A program made the translations under genes and the position numbers. From Bordetella petrii (GTDB taxonomy: Bacteria > Pseudomonadota > Gammaproteobacteria > Burkholderiales > Burkholderiaceae_B): a stretch of DNA of 64,000 nt. The number at the start of each line of letters is the position of its first letter. Position 1 is the first letter of the stretch. The notes under the pieces were generated by a model. The model was not told the DNA's origin and made no database searches. It saw nothing but the letters and a program-made list of their open reading frames with translations. Shown in pieces: positions 1 to 8,502 of this stretch. The stretch covers positions 1,178,249 through 1,242,248 of the forward strand of contig NZ_JAFMZZ010000001.1 in assembly GCF_017356245.1 (NCBI RefSeq). The letters run 5' to 3'.

Positions 1-968
1 AGCATTACGATGCCAAGCTGTCTCATGATTTTTTCGTGCAGCTCAACATCCCCGAGCCGGATGTGAACCTTGGGGCGGGCTCTGGCAGCCAGGCGGTGCA
101 AACGGCCGCCATCATGGTGGGATATGAGAATCTGCTGCGCTCCCAGCCGTCGAGGCTGTGTCTGGTGGTGGGCGATGTGACGTCCACCATGGCATGCGCC
201 ATCGTCGCGCAAAAAGCCGGAATACCTGTCGGGCATGTCGAGGGCGGGATCCGTTCGCATGACTGGTCGATGCCCGAGGAAATCAACCGGCTCGTGACCG
301 ACGCCATCACGAACTGGTTCTTCACCACCAGCCGAGTGGCCAATGACAACTTGCTCAAGGCCGGCGTGGGTGAGGAACGCATCGTGTTCGTCGGCAATAC
401 GATGATCGACACGCTGCTTGCCAATCGCCATCGATTCCAGCCGCCGTCCTTCTGGCAGGCATTGGCCCTGCAGCCCGGCGAATATCTGGTCTTGACGCTG
501 CATCGGCCGTCGAACGTGGACGAGGTATCCACCTTGTCGGGATTGCTTCACGCCGCGGGGGCAAGCGCGCCGGACAAGACCATAGTATTTCCCGTGCATC
601 CCCGGACGCGGCAGATTCTGGCGCAGATCTCCGGGCTTCCGGCCAATATTCACACGGTCGATCCACAGCCGTACCTGGAGTTCAATTACCTGGTCGAGCA
701 CGCCCTGGGAGTTATTACGGATTCCGGCGGCGTGACGGAAGAAACCACGGTGCTCGGAATTCCGTGCATAACTGTTCGCGACACGACGGAGCGCCCGGAA
801 ACCGTGTCCGAAGGAACCAATGAGCTGGTCGGAAACGATCTGACAAAGCTGAGCGAGGCGATCAACAGCATTGTGCGCGGCGAATGGAAAAAGGGCGGCA
901 TTCCAGAGCTTTGGGACGGCAAAGCGGCGCAGCGCATCGTATCCGCCCTGCAGACTCTGGTGGTTTGA
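1..968 (+). CDS. UDP-N-acetylglucosamine 2-epimerase (non-hydrolysing), 5' truncated by window
   Basis: Interconverts UDP-GlcNAc-type and UDP-ManNAc-type sugars for surface polysaccharide in the cytoplasm. The reading frame is already open at base 3, so the true start lies left of the window and about 322 residues are visible. Family signatures are GHVEGGIRS followed by MPEEINRLVTD, the VGNTMIDTL segment, the LTLHRPSN stretch and the ITDSGGVTEE loop near the C-terminus that binds UDP. It is a paralogue of the wlbD product encoded at 10876-11970. Two glycosyltransferase genes follow on the same strand after 31 nt, so it is probably one operon for a variable glycan part. The region is less GC-rich than the core genes to the right, which is common in horizontally exchanged O-antigen DNA. 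Exact sugar specificity cannot be read from sequence. Confidence 0.88.
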   Translation, partial: HYDAKLSHDFFVQLNIPEPDVNLGAGSGSQAVQTAAIMVGYENLLRSQPSRLCLVVGDVTSTMACAIVAQKAGIPVGHVEGGIRSHDWSMPEEINRLVTDAITNWFFTTSRVANDNLLKAGVGEERIVFVGNTMIDTLLANRHRFQPPSFWQALALQPGEYLVLTLHRPSNVDEVSTLSGLLHAAGASAPDKTIVFPVHPRTRQILAQISGLPANIHTVDPQPYLEFNYLVEHALGVITDSGGVTEETTVLGIPCITVRDTTERPETVSEGTNELVGNDLTKLSEAINSIVRGEWKKGGIPELWDGKAAQRIVSALQTLVV

Positions 969-999
969 ACATTTCCGGCAAGATGGCCATTCCAGCGCA

Positions 1000-2064
1000 A
1001 TGAAGATCGCCTATTTAACTTTTGAGTCCCCTGCCGGCAAATCCGGCGTCGGCAAGAAGATTCGAATGCAGGCTGACTATTGGCGGACGGCCGGGAACGA
1101 AGTCCGCCATTTCCTCTTGAGCCGGCCGGCCGGGCGGCCGCAGGCCGAGAATATCGAGTACCTGTTCGCCGACGAGGTGCGCGGCAAGCCTACGCTGGCG
1201 GCATGGCGGTCCAATCGGCAGATCCGGGCGACGCTGAAAAATTGGGCCCCGGATGTGCTGTATATGCGCCAGGTGCTGTGGTGGCCTGGCGCCGTCCGCG
1301 CATGCGATGTCGCACCGTTGGTGGTCGAGTTCAATTCAATTGCCCTGCATGAATATCGTCGGCGATCGATGGTGAAGTATGGGTTGGAGCTGGTTTCCCG
1401 GTCGTTCCTGCCTAGCCGCGCACAGGGCATTGTCTCGGTTACGCCGGAAATCGACCGCAGCGTCAAGGCAAGCAGGCCGTTGCGCATAGTGATCGGCAAT
1501 GGATACGACATCGTAGATACCCTGCCGCGGCGTCCGCCCTGCAATGCCCGGCCGCAGTTGCTGTTTGTCGGGTCTCCGGATCAGGCCTGGCACGGCCTGG
1601 ACAAACTCAGAGAATTGGCAAGCCTTATGCCGGATTGCGACTTCAATATTGTCGTGCCCGGCTTTTCTTCGGAGGGACCCGGGAATTTCATTTGCCACGG
1701 CGCGCTGTATGGCGAAGCGCTGGCCGCTCTGTACCAAAAGACGGATGCGGCTTTTGGCACTCTGGCATTGCATCGGAAAAAGATGCAGGAAGCAACGCCG
1801 CTGAAAACGCGCGAATATCTGGGCCACGGAATCCCGACAATCATCGGCTATGACGACCCCGACCTGGCAGGCGCCGCCTACTGCCTGTGCATCGGAAATT
1901 TCGAAGGCAATGCCCGCCAGTCGACAACGCAAATACGCCGCTTCCTGGACGAGTGGAGAGGCCGGACGATCGATCGTGATGACATTATTCGCCGGCTGGA
2001 CTATCGTGTAAAAGAGTCCATGCGGCTAGCTTTCTTTGAACGAGCAATTGCGTATGCCGTCTAG
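1000..2064 (+). CDS. Glycosyltransferase, GT4/group 1-like
   Basis: Probable cytoplasmic glycosyltransferase adding a sugar to a lipid-linked glycan. I chose the ATG at 1000 (MKIAYLTFES, 354 aa) over upstream in-frame codons, because those lie inside the preceding epimerase gene. The N-terminal GKSGVGKKI segment resembles the donor/acceptor loop of GT-B enzymes. The middle (LLFVGSPDQAWHGLDKL) and C-terminal parts (TPLKTREYLGHGIPTII) match the GT-B nucleotide-sugar domain, although the usual EX7E motif is not obvious. Its last codons overlap the next gene by 11 nt, implying translational coupling. Donor and acceptor are unknown. Confidence 0.75.
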   Translation: MKIAYLTFESPAGKSGVGKKIRMQADYWRTAGNEVRHFLLSRPAGRPQAENIEYLFADEVRGKPTLAAWRSNRQIRATLKNWAPDVLYMRQVLWWPGAVRACDVAPLVVEFNSIALHEYRRRSMVKYGLELVSRSFLPSRAQGIVSVTPEIDRSVKASRPLRIVIGNGYDIVDTLPRRPPCNARPQLLFVGSPDQAWHGLDKLRELASLMPDCDFNIVVPGFSSEGPGNFICHGALYGEALAALYQKTDAAFGTLALHRKKMQEATPLKTREYLGHGIPTIIGYDDPDLAGAAYCLCIGNFEGNARQSTTQIRRFLDEWRGRTIDRDDIIRRLDYRVKESMRLAFFERAIAYAV

Positions 2065-3277
2065 GCGAGTGCTAATCATCAGCAATGGGTATCCAGATGC
2101 TGCGGCGAGGGAAAAGGGCTTCATTCTGCCAGACCTGAAGGCGTTTCTGGCAGCGGGATACGACGTCTCTATTGCGCCTGTCCGCTCTGTCGGGCGTCTT
2201 GATCCAGACTTGCCTCATGACGTCAACGTGGTTCTCGGCCTGGCTGCCATGTATCACCCCTGGCGCTTGACGGTTACGCTGGCCGGATTATTGCGCAAGG
2301 CGTTCTTCTGGCGGGAAGCGAAAATAGCAATACGCCATGGCAGATGGTCAGGCGTGCTCCACTTCTTGAAAGAAAGCATTCGCGCGATGAGCATGCTGCG
2401 CTTCGCGCAACCCGGCGCCTACGACGTTCTCTATACCTATTGGTTCAAGGGAGAGGCGGCGGGCATCGGGTTCCTGCCGCGCGACGGATCGATCCGCGTG
2501 ACTCGGGCGCACGGCTATGACCTTTACGAAGACCGGTCCAATAACAAGGGTTATATCCCGTACCGGGAGCAGACCCTGCCGCTGCTGGACGGCGCCATTT
2601 TTTTGTCTGACCAGGCCCGCAACTATGTGGCTGAACGATATCCGGCTATTGCTACCGCGTTCATCGTCTCTCCGCTGGGCGTAACACCCGAGCCCGCCGC
2701 CGCCACGCCTCCTGCGTCAGCCGACACGATTCAACTGGTGTCCTGTTCTTATGCCAGCGCCAACAAGCGATTGCCGCTGATTGCGAAGCTGGCTATCGCG
2801 CTGGCCGAACGATCGGCGCCGAGAAACGTCAGGTGGACCCATTTTGGCTGTTCCCAGCATCAGGCCGGTGTGCGCGATCTGCACTTGCCGGCGAACCTGG
2901 TTTTCGAGTTCCACGGCGAGGTGCCCAACTCGTACATTCGCGACTGGTATCGGCACAATGCGGTGAGTTTCTTCGTCAACCTGAGCCTGTCTGAAGGGCA
3001 GCCGGTCTCCATCATGGAGGCCATGGCGTTCGGCATCCCTGTCGCGGCGACGGCGGTGGGCGGAATTCCCGAAATGCTGCGCGATGGGGCAGGCATACTG
3101 TTGCCGAAGTCCCCCGATCTGGATTCGAGCGCGCGCGAAATGCTGAGGGTTCTGGATTCAGGCGAACATTATCTTGCCATGCGGAACCATGCCCGGGATA
3201 CGCAGCGCACATACTTCAATACCGTGGAAAACGGCAGGCGCCTGGTTGCCAGCATCGACAAGCTGGCGCTGCGTTAG
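2054..3277 (+). CDS. Glycosyltransferase, GT4 family
   Basis: GT-B retaining glycosyltransferase, 407 aa from the ATG at 2054 (MPSRRVLIISNGYPD). A TTG at 2036 would add six residues, but it lies further inside the upstream gene. The Rossmann start VLIISNGYP and the C-terminal LSEGQPVSIMEAMAFGIPVAATAVGGIPEML are the classic group 1 signature, with the EX7E-like SEGQPVSIMEA. It overlaps the preceding glycosyltransferase gene by 11 nt. It ends 34 nt from the convergent dehydratase gene at 3312. It likely elongates the same O-chain as its neighbours; linkage and sugar cannot be assigned. Confidence 0.85.
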   Translation: MPSRRVLIISNGYPDAAAREKGFILPDLKAFLAAGYDVSIAPVRSVGRLDPDLPHDVNVVLGLAAMYHPWRLTVTLAGLLRKAFFWREAKIAIRHGRWSGVLHFLKESIRAMSMLRFAQPGAYDVLYTYWFKGEAAGIGFLPRDGSIRVTRAHGYDLYEDRSNNKGYIPYREQTLPLLDGAIFLSDQARNYVAERYPAIATAFIVSPLGVTPEPAAATPPASADTIQLVSCSYASANKRLPLIAKLAIALAERSAPRNVRWTHFGCSQHQAGVRDLHLPANLVFEFHGEVPNSYIRDWYRHNAVSFFVNLSLSEGQPVSIMEAMAFGIPVAATAVGGIPEMLRDGAGILLPKSPDLDSSAREMLRVLDSGEHYLAMRNHARDTQRTYFNTVENGRRLVASIDKLALR

Positions 3278-3311
3278 GAGTGCCCGGGGCGGCCGCGGCC
3301 TGCCCCTGCCT

Positions 3312-5195
3312 TCAGTGCCTGGCAGCCGCATATTCAGGCACCAGAACGCGCAGCTGCCGCAGCGCGCCTTCCATGTCGTTGGCCTGCAGGTAGTGCTGCA
3401 TGGATTGCAGGCCGGCCTCCATGTCCGACAACGGCAGGCAGTGTTCGCGCGCTTTCATGATGCGCGGGTGTTCGGTGGTTTGCGAGTCTTCGCCGATCAG
3501 CAGTTCTTCGTAGAGTTTCTCGCCCGGCCGCAGGCCGGTGATGCGTATTTCGATGTCGCCCGACGGATTGGATTCGTCGCGCAGGGTCAGGCCGTACAGG
3601 TGCACCATGCGCTCGGCCAGGTCCTGGATGCGCACGGCTTCGCCCATGTCCAGCAGGAACACCGAGCCCGATTCGCCCATGGAGCCGGCCTGCAGCACCA
3701 GTTGCGCGGCTTCGGGGATGGTCATGAAATAGCGCGTGATGTCGCGGTGCGTGAGCGTGATCGGGCCGCCGGCCAGGATCTGCTTGTGGAACAGCGGCAC
3801 CACGCTGCCCGAGCTGCCCAGCACATTGCCGAAGCGCACCATCGAGAAGCGGGTGGTGGAGCCGATCTGGGCACAGCCCTGCAGCACTTGTTCGGCCAGG
3901 CGCTTCGAGGCGCCCATGACGTTGGTGGGGCGCACCGCCTTGTCGGTGGAGATGAGCACGAAATCCTGCACGCCGGCCTGGATGGCGGCGCGCGCCATGG
4001 CGCGCGTGCCGAAGGTATTGGTAAGAATGCCCTCGGCCACGTTGTGCTCGACGATGGGCACATGCTTGTAGGCCGCGGCATGGTAGACCGTTTGCACCTC
4101 GTGGCGGCGCAGCTGCAGCAGGCAGTGTTCGTAGTCGCGCACCGAGCCCAGCACGCCGATGATCTCGACCTGGCTGCCGGCCGTGTTGCGCAGGGCGGTG
4201 AGTTCCTGCTCGATGGTGTACAGCGCGGGTTCGGAGATTTCGAACAGCACCATGCGGCGCGGCTGCAGTTCCAGGATCTGGCGGCACAGTTCCGAGCCGA
4301 TCGAGCCGCCGGCGCCGGTGATCATGATGGTGCGGCCGGTGACGCAGCGGCCCAGCAGCTCGGGGATGGGCGGAATGGGGTCGCGGCCGAGCAGGTCTTC
4401 GACCTGGATGTCGCGCAGCCGCGGCCCGCGGCGCGGATCGACCAGTTCGCGCAGGCTGGACACGGTACGGATGCGCAGGCGGAAGGGTTCGGCCATGTCC
4501 ACCACCTGGCGGATGCGGGTGCGCGAGGCCGAAGGCATGGCGATCAGCAATTGCGTGACCTGGTACTTGGCCACCAGCCGCGCCAGCTGCGACGGCGGGT
4601 AGATGCGCAGGCCCGACATGAACAGGCGATGCTTGCGCGGATCGTCGTCGATCATGGCCACCGGCAGGTAGTGCGGGCTGGCGCGCAGCGCCGCCGCCAG
4701 CTGCGAGCCCAGCCCGCCGCCGCCGTAGATGATGACCGGGGTCTGCAGCCCGGTGGCCACTGCGCGCGTGCCGGGAAACAGCAGGCGGCGGGCGATGATG
4801 CGCACGCCCAGCAGCAGGATCAGCGCCAGCAGGGGGTAGATGATGAGCACCGCGCGCGACAGGCCCAGCGACAGGCGCAGAAAGGTGTCCACCGCGGTGA
4901 CGGTAAGTACCGACACAATGACGCCGCAGGTGACCCCGACCAGCACCCGCTCGTTCATGTACCGCAGGATGTAGAAATACACGCGGAACACCGCCAGCGC
5001 CGCAATGCCGCTGGCACAGGCGATCAGCGACAGGATGGCATAGTAGTGGTTGACGTACAGAACTTCGAAGCGCGCCCACAATGCCAGGTAGAACGACGCC
5101 AGCAGCAGCACGGCGTCGAGCGTGGCCGCGAGTATTTGCTTGCACGGGCGCGGCAGGTTGACGAGAAATTGCCTCAAGGCAACGGGCATGAACAT
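3312..5195 (-). CDS. wlbL: UDP-GlcNAc C6 (4,6-)dehydratase, WbpM/WlbL-type membrane protein
   Basis: Membrane-anchored nucleotide-sugar dehydratase of the WbpM/CapD/PglF group (627 aa), giving 4-keto-6-deoxy sugars for O-antigen. About four hydrophobic helices fill residues 20-140, followed by a CoA-binding-like domain (IIYGGGGLGSQ) and an SDR domain with TGAGGSIGSE. The catalytic region has Asp418 and Lys419 (ISTDKAVRP). Met427 (NVMGASKR) sits where classical SDRs carry Tyr, a substitution typical of WbpM-like enzymes. It is the last gene of the minus-strand wlb-like cluster and converges on the glycosyltransferase at 2054. The symbol is by analogy with Bordetella wlb and is less certain than the enzyme family. 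Confidence 0.88.
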   Translation of the reverse strand: MFMPVALRQFLVNLPRPCKQILAATLDAVLLLASFYLALWARFEVLYVNHYYAILSLIACASGIAALAVFRVYFYILRYMNERVLVGVTCGVIVSVLTVTAVDTFLRLSLGLSRAVLIIYPLLALILLLGVRIIARRLLFPGTRAVATGLQTPVIIYGGGGLGSQLAAALRASPHYLPVAMIDDDPRKHRLFMSGLRIYPPSQLARLVAKYQVTQLLIAMPSASRTRIRQVVDMAEPFRLRIRTVSSLRELVDPRRGPRLRDIQVEDLLGRDPIPPIPELLGRCVTGRTIMITGAGGSIGSELCRQILELQPRRMVLFEISEPALYTIEQELTALRNTAGSQVEIIGVLGSVRDYEHCLLQLRRHEVQTVYHAAAYKHVPIVEHNVAEGILTNTFGTRAMARAAIQAGVQDFVLISTDKAVRPTNVMGASKRLAEQVLQGCAQIGSTTRFSMVRFGNVLGSSGSVVPLFHKQILAGGPITLTHRDITRYFMTIPEAAQLVLQAGSMGESGSVFLLDMGEAVRIQDLAERMVHLYGLTLRDESNPSGDIEIRITGLRPGEKLYEELLIGEDSQTTEHPRIMKAREHCLPLSDMEAGLQSMQHYLQANDMEGALRQLRVLVPEYAAARH

Positions 5196-5231
5196 TCGAA
5201 AACGTGGACCTGGGTCGAGAGATGGCGAATT

Positions 5232-6500
5232 TTACCGGGATCGCCCGGCGACATCCGCGGCGCCGCCATGGTGGCTGACAGGCCTGACGGCCTGCGGCGT
5301 ATTGCCGCCGGCCGCCTTGTGCCGCCACGAAGCGCGCCGGGGCAATTGTGCGAGCATGACGCCCAGCAGGAACCAGAATGGCTGGAAATACACCATGGAA
5401 CTGGGCGCTATTCCGGCAATTCCGATCACCAGCAGACAGGTCCGCCCTAGCCAGTCCAGCCGCCACAGCAGCCACAGCATGAACAGCGGCCAGGCGATGC
5501 CCAGGTAGAACAGCATCTCGAACCAGAAGAAATGCGGCGATCCCCAGGGCACCAGGCCTTCGCGCGTGGGCCACATGACATTCAACTGGCCCGCGCCCAT
5601 GCCCGCCACCCACTGCCACCAGGGCATTTCGCGGGCCTGGTGCACCATGTCCATGAGCAGGATCTTGCGGGACCCGGTGGATTGGTCGCCCTTGGATGCG
5701 ACCAGTTCCCATTCTCCGTCGTTGAGCGTGATCTGCGGCAAGTCGCGGGTGCTGGTGCCGTCGTATTGCTGCCATAGCAGGCCGGCGCCGCTGATGGCGG
5801 CCCAGGCCAGCGCCATGGCCGCCTTGCGCCGCCATGAGCCCTGCATCAGGAAAAGCAGGTAGATCGCGCCCAGCGCCGCCATGGCCAGTATGTCGGCGCG
5901 CCGGTTCAGCACCAGGCAATACAGCCATGCCGCGGCAAACAGGCCGCTGGACAGGCGCCGCCTGGCCAGCAGCCACAGCAGATTGGCCACGACCAGCGCG
6001 GTGGCCATGTTGTTGATGTTGTCCCAGGGGCCGCCGGTCAGGGGAAAGCGCTCGCGGAAGCGTTCGGAATGCGTCAGCACGTCGAACCACGGCACCAGGG
6101 CCATCAGGAACCACAAAGCCACCAGCCAGGGCAGCCAGCGCAGGTAGGGGCTGTCATGGCGGGCCAGGTGTTCGCCCAGCAGGGCATAAGACAGGCTGAT
6201 CGCCAGGATGACCGCATATTGCGCATAGCGCGGCAGATTGTCGGCCCATGCCGCCTGCAGACAGACCAGCAGCATTGCCGCCACGGCGGCGGGCAGCACG
6301 CGGCTTTGCAGGAAGCTGCGGCGTGTCTGCGCATCAAGGCAGAACGCCAGCGCGATCAGGGCCAGGCCCCAATGGAACGGCCGCAGGGGCGGCACCAGGT
6401 AGATCGACGAACCCAGCAGCATCAGCGCGCAGGCCGCGGCCAGCAGCCGCGGCGCCAGCGTGCCGCGCGGGGAATCAGGAGAAAGCAGAGCAGATGGCAT
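5232..6500 (-). CDS. O-antigen ligase/polymerase-like membrane protein (WaaL/Wzy family)
   Basis: Polytopic inner-membrane protein, 422 aa from the ATG at 6500 (MPSALLSPDS). A longer start at 6599 lies inside the upstream gene and gives a poor N-terminus. It has about ten hydrophobic segments. Conserved family points are an RRADILAMA segment and SPHFFWFEMLFYLG, which matches the Wzy_C pattern with an invariant His in a periplasmic loop. Such proteins join O-antigen to lipid A-core (WaaL) or polymerise repeat units (Wzy); sequence alone cannot separate the two. It overlaps the upstream flippase-like gene by 26 nt. The last 30 residues are Arg-rich and soluble. Confidence 0.78.
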   Translation of the reverse strand: MPSALLSPDSPRGTLAPRLLAAACALMLLGSSIYLVPPLRPFHWGLALIALAFCLDAQTRRSFLQSRVLPAAVAAMLLVCLQAAWADNLPRYAQYAVILAISLSYALLGEHLARHDSPYLRWLPWLVALWFLMALVPWFDVLTHSERFRERFPLTGGPWDNINNMATALVVANLLWLLARRRLSSGLFAAAWLYCLVLNRRADILAMAALGAIYLLFLMQGSWRRKAAMALAWAAISGAGLLWQQYDGTSTRDLPQITLNDGEWELVASKGDQSTGSRKILLMDMVHQAREMPWWQWVAGMGAGQLNVMWPTREGLVPWGSPHFFWFEMLFYLGIAWPLFMLWLLWRLDWLGRTCLLVIGIAGIAPSSMVYFQPFWFLLGVMLAQLPRRASWRHKAAGGNTPQAVRPVSHHGGAADVAGRSR

Positions 6501-7176
6501 AGAAGATCGCGGGCGCGGCGATGCCGACGGCCAGCAGCCGGCCCAGCAGCATGCGCTGCACGGCGGCGTAGACGCGGCCGGGGGCATGGCTGTCGACAAT
6601 GCGCGCGATGCGCGGTTCCAGGATGAAAGTCAGCAGCACCGTGGCGGCGCCATTGATGATGCCGGAGAGCTGCGAGATAGTGCTGCGGTAGTCGTGGAAG
6701 ACCAGCGCAAAGTAATACGACAGCAGCACCCCCAGCGCATAGCAAAGGAAGACGGCCGCGGCCAGGGGCGCGATGCTGGCCGGGGCATGATGCTGCCCGC
6801 CATCGAGCTCATCGCGCAGGTCGGCCAGCGTCATGCGCGGGCGGCCTTCGTTGCGGGTGATGAAGTTGGCCAGGCGCACGATCCAGCGGCGGCGCAGGCT
6901 GTACGCCAGCAGCGACAGCGCGGTGGCGCCGAACAACGCACCCAGGCCCATGTACAGGTAGTGCTGGCGGGGCAGGCTGCGGTCGATCAGGAAGCCCAGC
7001 ATGGGCATCAGCGCCAGGTAGAAGAACCGCGTGACGGTGGTGGTGGCGTTCTGGATGGCATAGCCCGTGACCGCCTTGCCGGCCAGGCTGCCGGCCACGC
7101 GCGCGTAGTAGCTCAGGAACTCGAGCAGATGAATGGCGGAGAAGCTGGCGACCACCAGCAGCATCAGCAGGGTCAT
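6475..7176 (-). CDS. Amj-family (DUF2837) lipid-linked saccharide flippase-like protein
   Basis: Small polytopic membrane protein of 233 aa. The start at 7176 gives the ATGA overlap with the upstream glycosyltransferase; a longer start at 7212 is possible. The N-terminal half (HLLEFLSYYARVAGS, then TTTVTRFFYLALMPMLGFLIDR) looks like the Amj/YdaH family, whose Bacillus member flips lipid II as an alternative to MurJ. About six membrane helices are visible. Its place between O-antigen transferases and a WaaL/Wzy-like protein, with no Wzx or ABC exporter in view, suggests it moves the undecaprenyl-linked O-unit. That role is inference; the family call rests on visual resemblance. Confidence 0.65.
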   Translation of the reverse strand: MTLLMLLVVASFSAIHLLEFLSYYARVAGSLAGKAVTGYAIQNATTTVTRFFYLALMPMLGFLIDRSLPRQHYLYMGLGALFGATALSLLAYSLRRRWIVRLANFITRNEGRPRMTLADLRDELDGGQHHAPASIAPLAAAVFLCYALGVLLSYYFALVFHDYRSTISQLSGIINGAATVLLTFILEPRIARIVDSHAPGRVYAAVQRMLLGRLLAVGIAAPAIFYAICSAFS

Positions 7177-8327
7177 GGCGGGTCGGAACGCGTGCCGGAA
7201 CCCGCCAAGCATAGCGTTTTTCGATAGGCCGCCAGCATGACGTCGAGGCTGTGGTCCCAGGTGTAGTGCTGCAGCACGTGTTCGCGGCCGCGCGCGCTCA
7301 TCTGCGCGCGCAGCTCGGGGTTGAGCACCAGGTCGACGATGCGCGCCGCGGCGAAGCCCGGGTCATCTACGGGCACGATGAATCCGGATTCGTTGTCGGC
7401 CACCACTTCGGCCGGGCCGTCGGCGTCGGACACCACCACCGGCACGCCACAGGACGAGGCTTCCAGGATGGCCACGCCGAAGCTGTCCTGCCGGCTCAGC
7501 GCCACATAGACATCGAGCGTGGCCAGGGCCTCGGGCACCTTGGCATGCGGAATGAAGCCCACGAACACCACGCGCTCGTCCAGCTGCAGCTCGCGGGCCA
7601 GTTTCTTCAGTTTCTGCTTCTGGCTGCCCTTGCCATAGATGCGCAGTTCGAGCCGGCGGGCGATGTCGGGATGCGAGCGGTCGAGCTGCGACACCACGAT
7701 CTGGAACGCGCGCAGCAGCGTGTCGATGCCGTACTGGGGTTCCAGGGCCTTGATCGCGCCGATGACGATGGGCGCATCGTCGGCGGGCGCGGGCCGGTTA
7801 CAGGGAAAGAACTGGACGTGGTCGACGCCGAACGGCGTGATGGCGATGGGCGCGGGCTGTATGGCTTCGATGCGGCGCGCCATGGCATGGCTGGTGGACC
7901 CCACCAACGTGGCAAAGCGCAGGTTGTCGGCCACGATGCGGCGATGCAGCCTGCTTTTGTGCGGGAACTGGTAGATGTCGCTGCCCCAGGCCGACAGCAG
8001 CGTCGGCCCGAAGCCGGCCAGCCGGGCCAGCAGGCCGTAGCCGCTGGCATAGTGCGCGTTGAGCAGCTCGGGCTGGATCTGCGCCAGCGCGCGGCGCACG
8101 CGGCCCGCCGCCAGGGCATAGCCCAGCGGCGCCCGGCAGCCAAGCCGGTGCACATGCACCTGGGGCGACAGGCCGCGGCCGGGAGCATGCAGAGTCAGGA
8201 CGTGGACCTCGATACCACGCTCGGCCAGGCCGTTGGCCCAGCGGATGGTATGGATGCTGTTGGCGGCGCCCAATAGCGCGACGCGGCGCGGATTGCCAGG
8301 AATAGCGTTATTTATTGAATTGCACAC
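7173..8327 (-). CDS. Glycosyltransferase family 4 (WlbH-like)
   Basis: Retaining GT-B transferase, 384 aa, GTG start at 8327. The N-terminus VALLGAANSIHTIRWANGL is the standard acceptor-domain opening. The C-terminal domain has VIGAIKALEPQYGIDTLL, then SRQDSFGVAILEASSCGVPVVVSD, carrying the E(x7)E-type nucleotide-sugar site. The stop codon overlaps the ATG of the flippase-like gene (ATGA). By position in a wlb-like cluster it could correspond to WlbH, but specificity cannot be read from sequence. A 175-nt gap separates it from the upstream transferase, so it may have its own promoter. Confidence 0.87.
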   Translation of the reverse strand: MCNSINNAIPGNPRRVALLGAANSIHTIRWANGLAERGIEVHVLTLHAPGRGLSPQVHVHRLGCRAPLGYALAAGRVRRALAQIQPELLNAHYASGYGLLARLAGFGPTLLSAWGSDIYQFPHKSRLHRRIVADNLRFATLVGSTSHAMARRIEAIQPAPIAITPFGVDHVQFFPCNRPAPADDAPIVIGAIKALEPQYGIDTLLRAFQIVVSQLDRSHPDIARRLELRIYGKGSQKQKLKKLARELQLDERVVFVGFIPHAKVPEALATLDVYVALSRQDSFGVAILEASSCGVPVVVSDADGPAEVVADNESGFIVPVDDPGFAAARIVDLVLNPELRAQMSARGREHVLQHYTWDHSLDVMLAAYRKTLCLAGSGTRSDPP

Positions 8328-8502
8328 TGCGTGTTCAAGCCTGCTTAAGTAGCGGGTTGGCTCTGCAATGTACGGGTTTCAAGGGGAATACATGCAACGG
8401 AAGTGATTCGAGCCTGGGCAAAATGTGTCTGTGCGGCGTATGGTCATACACAGCAGCCCCAAGAGCGGCGCTTTTACTGTTTAGGCTAAAAGTAAGATTA
8501 AG
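8328..8502. other. Intergenic gap inside the wlb-like cluster
   Basis: This is the only sizeable non-coding stretch inside the minus-strand O-antigen cluster, and it is more AT-rich than its flanks. It holds a short palindrome with GTATG and CATAC arms at 8438-8449. No convincing -35/-10 pair or T-tract terminator was found. It may be an internal promoter region for the downstream half of the cluster. Confidence 0.4.

Noticed and set aside
3174..5450. A 758-aa plus-strand frame over wlbL
   Set aside because: It is antisense to the dehydratase and has only compositional repeats.
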